Source of the DNA: an uncultured Dorea sp.
Lineage (GTDB): Bacteria; Bacillota; Clostridia; Lachnospirales; Lachnospiraceae
Length of the DNA: 45,810 nucleotides
Assembly: GCA_910584265.1 (NCBI GenBank)
Contig: CAJTZE010000028.1
Coordinates: forward strand, 1 to 45,810
Reading direction: 5' to 3'
Shown: piece after piece, positions 39,862 through 45,810 of the stretch
Position numbering within the stretch: position 1 is the first letter of the stretch
Layout of the letters: each line of letters opens with the position of its first letter
Made by a program: the position numbers and the translations under genes
The notes under the pieces: model-generated
Told to the model about the DNA's origin: nothing
Database searches by the model: none
The model's input: the letters and a program-made list of their open reading frames with translations, nothing else

Positions 39862-40161
39862 TATACGTTACCTCCTAAAAATTATGAATAAGATTGTGCG
39901 GAAATGCCGAACGGCAGTTTCCATTTCCGAAGGCTGCGCATAAAAAAATAATGCGCAGGTCCGGAATCTGGACTTACGCATTATGCTGCTCGACTTTATT
40001 ATTGTATCATAAAAACAATTCTAAAAGCAAATGGATTTTTTTACAAAAATTGCTTCCATTCAGCGGAAATATTTGAAGGTGCTATATCAGCAGTCTTGTG
40101 ATAGAATAGACTACATCAGGAAAAACCGCCTAAAGTGCGGTAGAAGGGATCACAAAGTAAG
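39862..40161. other. Divergent control region with a structured MATE leader
   Basis: No coding sequence. On the minus strand, between promoter and MATE start, there are two hairpins: CTGCGCAT/ATGCGCAG (39934-39941 with 39951-39958) and GGAAATG/CATTTCC around a GCCG/CGGC core (about 39900-39930). On the plus strand an extended -10 TGATAGAAT (40099-40107) and a small hairpin ACCGC/GCGGT (40126-40142) precede the response-regulator gene. Confidence 0.45.
40001..40030 (-). promoter_or_regulatory. Promoter of the MATE gene
   Basis: On the minus strand TTGCTT (40025-40030), an 18-base spacer and TACAAT (40001-40006). Confidence 0.5.
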
Positions 40162-40848
40162 ATGAGCAAGGTACTGATTATTGAGGATGATGAAATACTG
40201 AACGGGGGACTATGCTATAACCTGCAAAAAAGAGGGATTGAACCTTTTCCCGCCTATACCATAGAAGAAGCAGGAAGACTATTATCCGGGGAGTCCTTCG
40301 ATTTGATTCTGCTGGATATTAACCTGCCGGACGGCGACGGATTCCAGTTTGCACAAAACACGATCGTTCATTATGAAATACCTTTCATATTTCTGACAGC
40401 GCATAATCTGGATGATGAGATTATTGAGGGCTATCATCTAGGAGCGGACGACTATATTACAAAGCCCTTCAGCATTAAGATCGTAATGGAGAAAATACAG
40501 GCCGTCCTGCGCAGGTGCGGCAGTCCGGATTGTACCCTGTATTCCTGTGGTAATCTGGTGATTGATTTTGAAAAACGGATCGTACGAAAAAACGGGGATA
40601 TTTTACCGCTTACGCCTACAGAATTTGAACTTCTTCAGTTTTTCTGCAAAAACCGCAGACAGATATTGACCAAAGACGTTCTTCTGGAAAATATATGGGA
40701 CAGCAAGGGAAACTATGTGAATGAGCATACTCTGTCTTTAAACATCAGCCGTTTGAGGAATAAAATTGCCGACAGAGAGTCGAATTATATTAAGACGATT
40801 TATGGCATGGGATACAAATGGATCGGAACAGAGGAGGAATCGGTATGA
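40162..40848 (+). CDS. OmpR-family response regulator of an ABC-transporter operon
   Basis: A 228-residue regulator with phospho-acceptor Asp52 (LILLDINLPDGDG), Lys101 (ITKPFS) and a winged-helix DNA-binding domain ending IYGMGYKW. It is the first of four tightly spaced genes (regulator, kinase, ABC ATPase, FtsX-type permease), the layout of BceRS-BceAB-like peptide-antibiotic detoxification modules. It probably activates the ABC genes. The stop overlaps the kinase start as ATGA. Confidence 0.93.
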   Translation: MSKVLIIEDDEILNGGLCYNLQKRGIEPFPAYTIEEAGRLLSGESFDLILLDINLPDGDGFQFAQNTIVHYEIPFIFLTAHNLDDEIIEGYHLGADDYITKPFSIKIVMEKIQAVLRRCGSPDCTLYSCGNLVIDFEKRIVRKNGDILPLTPTEFELLQFFCKNRRQILTKDVLLENIWDSKGNYVNEHTLSLNISRLRNKIADRESNYIKTIYGMGYKWIGTEEESV

Positions 40849-41861
40849 AGGTGTATAAATATGCACTTCCGGGGGCGGGGATCCTATTGTCTGCCGCCGG
40901 ATGTATTCTCGCTTTTACGCAGATACCGGAAAGCGTGGGAAGAGCCGTTCTGCTTATCATTCTGCTTCTTTTTGGTATCTTGGATATGGGATATTACTTC
41001 TATTTCCGAAGAAAATTTATTGATTTTTCCGAAGAAGTATGCTGTCATGCAGAGCGGATTATGCGAAATGAGGAAGATAGGACACAGCACAATCAAGAAA
41101 CGCTGGTTTCTAAAGTAGTCATGGAGCTTGAAAAGATGGATGAGGTCATGCAGAGCCGCCTGTCAGAAAGCAGCAGGGAGAAGGAGAATCTACAGAAGAT
41201 AATCTCGGATACCGCACATCAGGTAAAGACACCGTTAACCAGCATCCGCATGTATCACGATATGCTCTCAGATCCGGATACCGACGTGAATGAGAAAGAG
41301 AGATTTATGGACATCATACGACAGCAGCTTGAAAAGCTGGAATTCCTCATTGATTCATTGATTAAATCCTCCCGTCTGGAAAATGATATGATTAGGCTTA
41401 ATATGGAAAATTCCAGCGTTTTCCATACACTGGAGATATCGCTTAACGGCATGATTACAAAGGCTGAAAGAAAAAAGATTGATATAACGATTCATTGTAA
41501 TCCAGCCGTTAAGGTAATGCATGATGCAAAATGGACAGCGGAAGCACTCGGAAATATTCTGGATAATGCGGTAAAATACACGCCGGAGCGGGGAAATATA
41601 CGGATTGATGTCATTCCGGGAGAAATGTATGTGGAAATTAAGATTCAGGATACGGGAAAGGGTATAGCCGCCGGGAGCTATAATGATATATTTAAGCGCT
41701 TTTACAGGGAAGCTTCGGTTTCCAAAGAGGAAGGGCTGGGATTGGGTCTGTATATTTCCAGAAATATTATCTCCCTTCAGGGCGGGTATATCATGGTACA
41801 TTCTGTGCCGGGGCAAGGCTCTAGTTTTTCTATATTTCTTCCAAACCGGAAAAACATATAA
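40845..41861 (+). CDS. Intramembrane-sensing histidine kinase
   Basis: A 338-residue kinase with two membrane helices (about 8-25 and 33-55) and almost no extracytoplasmic loop, which is typical of kinases that sense through a partner ABC transporter. HisKA has His125 (SDTAHQVKTPLTSIRMY); the HATPase domain is complete with ILDNAVKYTP, DTGKGI and GLGLGLYISR. GAGGAGG precedes the ATG at 40845, which overlaps the regulator stop. The longer frame from 40818 is rejected because it lies inside the regulator gene. Confidence 0.93.
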   Translation: MKVYKYALPGAGILLSAAGCILAFTQIPESVGRAVLLIILLLFGILDMGYYFYFRRKFIDFSEEVCCHAERIMRNEEDRTQHNQETLVSKVVMELEKMDEVMQSRLSESSREKENLQKIISDTAHQVKTPLTSIRMYHDMLSDPDTDVNEKERFMDIIRQQLEKLEFLIDSLIKSSRLENDMIRLNMENSSVFHTLEISLNGMITKAERKKIDITIHCNPAVKVMHDAKWTAEALGNILDNAVKYTPERGNIRIDVIPGEMYVEIKIQDTGKGIAAGSYNDIFKRFYREASVSKEEGLGLGLYISRNIISLQGGYIMVHSVPGQGSSFSIFLPNRKNI

Positions 41862-41955
41862 TTGTTTCGGTTTCGATAATATTTTTCTGTCATTTGAAAC
41901 AGGATTGATAAAGTCTCCTTTTAGAATGGAAAATAGCAGAAAGGAGAGACTACAC

Positions 41956-42630
41956 ATGAATATTTTACAGACAACGAATCTTACCAAATATTATGGGGAA
42001 GAGCCAGTACAGGTTAAGGCTCTGGATGGGATTACACTGGCGGTTGAACAGGGCAGCTTTACCGCTATTGTGGGAACCTCCGGTTCAGGGAAAAGCACGC
42101 TGCTTCATATGCTTGGCGGGCTGGATACGCCGACAGGCGGCAGCGTTATGGTGGACGGACAGGAATTATGCAGGATGAAGCGGAGCGAACTGACTATTTT
42201 CCGGAGAAGAAAGATTGGATTTGTTTTTCAGAATTATAATCTGATTCCAAACTTGACGGTTTATGATAATATCGTTCTTCCGGTGGAACTGGATGGGCGG
42301 AGCGTAGATATCTCGTATTTTCATGAGATTACGGCTGTACTGGGCCTGAGTGATAAGCTGCAGAGAAAACCGAATAAGCTCTCAGGAGGCCAGCAGCAGA
42401 GGGCGGCCATTGCAAGGGCACTGATTACAAAGCCGGCTATCCTGTTGACGGACGAGCCTACCGGAAATCTTGACAGTCATACCAGTCAGGAGGTAATCGG
42501 TCTGCTTCAGGCGGCCGGTAAGAAGTTCCATCAGACTATTGTTATGATTACCCATAATGATGAGATTGCTCAGATTGCAGACCGGATCATCCGGATTGAG
42601 GATGGGCGTCTGGCAGAAAGCAGGTGGTAA
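41956..42630 (+). CDS. ABC transporter ATP-binding protein
   Basis: A 224-residue ATPase of the MacB/BceA/LolD class. Walker A is GTSGSGKST, the signature is LSGGQQQRAAIARAL, Walker B is ILLTDEPTGNLD, and the H-loop is MITHND. AAGGAGAG precedes the ATG at 41956; the longer upstream frame overlaps the kinase gene and is not translated. A 94-base gap separates it from the kinase; the permease starts 2 bases after its stop. Confidence 0.95.
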   Translation: MNILQTTNLTKYYGEEPVQVKALDGITLAVEQGSFTAIVGTSGSGKSTLLHMLGGLDTPTGGSVMVDGQELCRMKRSELTIFRRRKIGFVFQNYNLIPNLTVYDNIVLPVELDGRSVDISYFHEITAVLGLSDKLQRKPNKLSGGQQQRAAIARALITKPAILLTDEPTGNLDSHTSQEVIGLLQAAGKKFHQTIVMITHNDEIAQIADRIIRIEDGRLAESRW

Positions 42631-42632
42631 CT

Positions 42633-45023
42633 ATGAAGCTGGATGCAAATAATAACAGCAGGATTATTTACCGCATTGCAAAAAGCAATCTGACAAGCAG
42701 AAGGCTGTATACATTTTTTTCGATTCTTACGATTATTCTTTCTGTAACATTTATCACCGCGGCAGTACTGTTTTTACAGGGAACAATGACTGCAGAGCGG
42801 CGTATGCTGGAGAATATGCAGCAGGTCATGTTCATGAATGTATCTGGAGAACAGATGGAGGCGGCTGCTGCAGATGAAAGAACGGAGCTTATGATTCCCT
42901 ATAAAGAGAGCGGAATAGACTCTACAGCCGGCAGTGTGAAATATACCTTCAATTATCTGAAAAGCCAGGCAGAGGGGATACAGACCTATGTACCTGTGGA
43001 AGGAAGAGAGCCGGAAGCGTATCATGAGATTGTTGTGAATAAAGGATTTATGGATAGAATCGGGCAGGAATGCAGGATTGGAGCAAAAATACTGCTGGAT
43101 GTCCAAGGCGGTGTACAGGAAGAATTTGTAATCTGCGGATATATAGACAGACCGTATGATTTGTCTGTGTATTCCATCTATGTTTCCAGAGAGTATGCAG
43201 ATACAAGTCCACTAATGGCGGATAAAAAGTATACTGCGCTTCTTCGGATCACAGGCGCAGCACATATGGAATCCTCGGGCTTTGAGACAGCTGTTTATCA
43301 GATGGCAATGGATTACGGGGTGAAGCGGCCGGATGTCAATATAAACGGAAGATTTGAACAATCCCTGCAGGAAAGTAACGTAAGCCTGTATGCGGCAGGC
43401 CTTGTGTCGCTGTTTATCTTGGCAGTCAGCGGGATAGTAATCTATAGTATTTTTTATCTGTCTGTTATCTCGCGCACACAACAGATCGGACAGCTGCAGA
43501 CAATCGGAATGACGCAAAGACAGATTAAAAAAATGGTGCGCCGGGAAGGATTCTTATTGAGCAGCATTTCTCTTCCTGCCGCTTTGATTCTGGGCGGGAT
43601 TATTGCATATTTTCTGCAGCCGGACGGCTGGAGTTTTTCCAATTATGCAGTGACAGCAGTGACAATGAGTATTTTTGGTGTATTGACTGTGCAGATTTCT
43701 GTGGGAAAACCGGCATCTCTTGCGGCAAAGGTTCCGCCAATTGAAGCCGCCAGAAATTCTGATTCCGGTGAGGATACAAAAAAGGGCGCAAAAGCCCACA
43801 AAAGGCTGACTGCATTTGTGATGGCGCAGACGGGACAGGAGCAAAACCATAGGAAGCGCAGGCTTATGAGTATATCCATTGCTTCTGGGGGAATCATCTT
43901 CATGATTGCCGCTTCGTATCTATATGCATGGGATGAAGAAGCTTATTCCAGAGAGGGAGAATTTGCCGGCGCAGAATATATCGTATCTTACCTTTATAGT
44001 GCACACAGCCCGGCGGCATATGGGTCTACTGAGATGCAGCTTGTCGGACATTTGAGCGGAGAGCTGAGAGAAAAACTGCTTAAAATTCCACATGTCCGGT
44101 CTGTCAATGCGGTAAATAGTGCCTTTGGAAATATTGAGTATCAGGGCGCTTCCTGGGTACAGGGATTTTACCGTTTGACAAAAGAGGAAGCGAAAAGTTT
44201 TAATATGAATATGGATGGTAATAGCAGCTATGATTATCTATGTGAACACGATGGGATTATCATTACAGACAGTGAGTTCATTTCTGGAATTAACGGTGTA
44301 TCTTTTCAGCCGGGAGATATGTTGACACTGCACTGGTTTGACGGAGAGGAGCATCAAACGGAGCTGGAAATCACAGCAGTTACCTCAGAAACGATGCCTG
44401 CCCATTCAGAATATAATATCTGCATGACGGATAAAACAATGGAGAAGCTATGGGGAGCTATGAATACCGTCAGTTCCTTTTCTATTGCCGCCAAGGACTA
44501 TGAAAAATATGGAGAGCAGATTGAGCAGGATATCCTTACTGTGATAGAACCATATCCGGACTTGTCCTTGGAGACACTTCGAGAAAAGCGGATAGATGAT
44601 TCGGCAAATATACAGAAGATTAAAATACAGATATATGGAATTTCGGTTTTTGTTACTTTATTCAGTATCTTGAATTTAATTAATATGCTGGCTGGAAATA
44701 TTGCCGCACGGAAAAAAGAATTTTCTATACTGGAGTCCATTGGGATGGAGGAGAAGCAGATCAGAGGCATGCTGTTCTGGGAAAGTGTTATTTTTGTACT
44801 TCCGGCGCTTTTGATTATTTTTACAGCAGGCAGTGCGGCGGGATATGCGGTTGTAAGCTTTCTGCAGAAATCAGCTGGTTATATGGAATACCGCTTTCCA
44901 CTTATTCCGGGGATGGTCTATATTATTGGCATGGTGCTGATTCCGCTTACGATTTCATATTTTGGTTTAAAGGGACAGAGCAGAGTTCCGCTTGTGGAAC
45001 GGATTCGGAATACTGAATTATAG
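42633..45023 (+). CDS. FtsX-like ABC transporter permease
   Basis: A 796-residue permease with TM1 (about 27-50), a first extracytoplasmic domain of about 190 residues, three helices with the FtsX motif IGQLQTIGMTQRQIKKMVRREG split around residues 285-305, then a second block with one helix, another large outside domain, and three C-terminal helices with a second FtsX motif (EFSILESIGMEEKQIRGML). With the upstream ATPase it likely protects against, or senses, a peptide antibiotic. AGGTGG lies 5 bases before the ATG at 42633; a GTG at 42624 is in frame but lacks a site. Confidence 0.92.
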   Translation: MKLDANNNSRIIYRIAKSNLTSRRLYTFFSILTIILSVTFITAAVLFLQGTMTAERRMLENMQQVMFMNVSGEQMEAAAADERTELMIPYKESGIDSTAGSVKYTFNYLKSQAEGIQTYVPVEGREPEAYHEIVVNKGFMDRIGQECRIGAKILLDVQGGVQEEFVICGYIDRPYDLSVYSIYVSREYADTSPLMADKKYTALLRITGAAHMESSGFETAVYQMAMDYGVKRPDVNINGRFEQSLQESNVSLYAAGLVSLFILAVSGIVIYSIFYLSVISRTQQIGQLQTIGMTQRQIKKMVRREGFLLSSISLPAALILGGIIAYFLQPDGWSFSNYAVTAVTMSIFGVLTVQISVGKPASLAAKVPPIEAARNSDSGEDTKKGAKAHKRLTAFVMAQTGQEQNHRKRRLMSISIASGGIIFMIAASYLYAWDEEAYSREGEFAGAEYIVSYLYSAHSPAAYGSTEMQLVGHLSGELREKLLKIPHVRSVNAVNSAFGNIEYQGASWVQGFYRLTKEEAKSFNMNMDGNSSYDYLCEHDGIIITDSEFISGINGVSFQPGDMLTLHWFDGEEHQTELEITAVTSETMPAHSEYNICMTDKTMEKLWGAMNTVSSFSIAAKDYEKYGEQIEQDILTVIEPYPDLSLETLREKRIDDSANIQKIKIQIYGISVFVTLFSILNLINMLAGNIAARKKEFSILESIGMEEKQIRGMLFWESVIFVLPALLIIFTAGSAAGYAVVSFLQKSAGYMEYRFPLIPGMVYIIGMVLIPLTISYFGLKGQSRVPLVERIRNTEL

Positions 45024-45620
45024 AAAAAAGTAGAGAGATACATCAAAAAGAACCAGCTGGATGCCGCTATACAGACCTATATATCCATCTAGAAGTTATA
45101 TCAGGTCTGTATTCATACGGTTCATGATACTTTCGATTATCCCGGAACGATGGATATGATGGAGTATCCATAGATTGCGTGGTATGTTTTCCTTAGCGGC
45201 CTGCTTACATTTTGGGTAATGTATTACCAGAGTCCGGGAATTGTCAGATTGATTCTGCATACCGGAATTTCAGCAGACGATAGAACCCTGCACAGGCACA
45301 TTTTTGATTTTAGGGAAACTTGCGCTTTACTTTTATACATCATGTGATAGAATAATTATGTGATGCTGATTTAATCCACAGGCAGGGAAGGAGGTGATTT
45401 GAGAATTTATGCTTTTTAAAATATTATGAAAGGGGCTGGTTGTTGATATTAAGGAAAATACGAAATTAATGGTTACATAAAAGAGAAAGGGATATGGGAT
45501 TACATAGTTTGGCTTATTGCTATGGACTCTTTAAACTGAAATGATACAAGGGAATAGCATCGGTTATGAACGACGGATTAGCCGAGACCGGATTTGTAGT
45601 CCGCATATAGGTGGATTTTT
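45024..45620. other. Gene-poor stretch with decayed coding sequence
   Basis: No intact gene. A start-less 57-codon open segment (45174-45347) contains WYVFLSGLLTFWVMYY and LILHTGISADDRTLHRH, and looks like the end of a lost protein. A promoter (45325-45353) and a perfect AAGGAGGTGAT site (45388-45398) follow, but the frames after it (TTG or ATG) end within six codons. The rest is filled with stops. This looks like gene decay after the ABC operon. Confidence 0.4.
45325..45353 (+). promoter_or_regulatory. Promoter upstream of the decayed region
   Basis: CTTTAC (45325-45330), a 17-base spacer and TAGAAT (45348-45353) with extended TGA before it. The block TGTGATAGAAT is shared with the promoter at 40097-40107. 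Confidence 0.45.
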
Positions 45621-45749
45621 ATGGACTATATACGTGCGGCAGATATTTTGCCGCAGGAATTAATCAAACAACTGCAGCAGTATATAGACGGCGCTATGCT
45701 TTATATCCCCAAAAAAGAGCAAAAATCAAAACAAAATAATGAAGAATAA
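45621..45749 (+). CDS. Short CD3324-like protein, probably truncated
   Basis: A 42-residue protein starting MDYIRAADILPQELIKQLQ and continuing YIDGAMLYIPKKEQ, which matches the N-terminal part of CD3324-family helix-turn-helix proteins (usually about 90 residues). The last 10 residues are Lys/Gln/Asn/Glu-rich and end at TAA, so the DNA-binding half is missing. GGTGG at 45610-45614 is a fair ribosome-binding site. It could be a truncated pseudogene or a genuine short form. Confidence 0.55.
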   Translation: MDYIRAADILPQELIKQLQQYIDGAMLYIPKKEQKSKQNNEE

Positions 45750-45810
45750 ACATAAATAACTTCTCGGAATCTCAATGAATGAGATCCCAACCGAAGATTG
45801 ACAACTGAAT

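Noticed and set aside
1..45810. CRISPR array, rRNA or tRNA genes
   Set aside because: No regularly spaced direct repeats and no rRNA or tRNA-like sequences were noticed on reading; tRNAs were not searched computationally.

Overview
The window reads as a chromosomal segment of a spore-forming, low-to-mid GC Firmicute, most likely a gut Lachnospiraceae (Clostridium cluster XIVa). The reasons are an alpha/beta-type small acid-soluble spore protein, YlbJ, RecU, a Bacillus-like rpmB/yloU/yloV/recG and rsmD/coaD/ylbJ gene order, sigma-A promoters close to TTGACA-N17-TATAAT, strong AGGAGG ribosome-binding sites and ATGA-type start/stop overlaps. This placement comes from gene content and style, not from a database search.

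Bases 1-17,100 are a conserved housekeeping block: a partial membrane protein, rpmB, yloU, yloV (fatty-acid-kinase type), recG, a spore DNA-binding protein, rsmD-coaD, a coiled-coil protein, convergent ylbJ, a dipeptidase, an M23 peptidase, RNA-modifying enzymes (RsmF-, RsuA- and RluA-type), a HAD phosphatase, a YgiQ radical SAM protein, an unknown membrane protein and recU. Bases 17,046-22,374 are a histidine operon (hisZ-hisG-hisD-hisB-hisIE) behind a perfect consensus promoter. Its last gene carries an extra N-terminal HisF-like barrel whose two catalytic aspartates are replaced. hisC, hisH, hisA and a catalytic hisF are not in the window.

Bases 22,400-29,400 hold a small membrane protein, a lipoprotein, a DUF2325 gene behind a promoter with two identical-architecture GTTAG-N6-CTAAC palindromes and an attenuator-like terminator, a chemoreceptor, an XRE regulator with a small membrane protein, and a LysR regulator next to a LysE-type exporter. 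Bases 29,400-35,080 look like an accessory island: a tyrosine recombinase cut off just before its catalytic tyrosine, a 144-residue protein ending in a Gly-Gly-plus-12-residue tail, an intrinsic terminator, a 592-residue PLAT/beta-rich/radical-SAM fusion, and a response regulator with a histidine kinase truncated inside its ATP-binding domain. This is the best candidate for an undescribed system, possibly a ribosomally made, radical-SAM-modified peptide.

Bases 35,080-45,810 hold a second chemoreceptor, a MEMO-AMMECR1 fusion, a MATE exporter, a complete two-component plus ABC-transporter operon of the antimicrobial-peptide-sensing type, a degraded coding stretch and a short CD3324-like gene. 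No rRNA, tRNA, CRISPR array or intact insertion sequence was seen.
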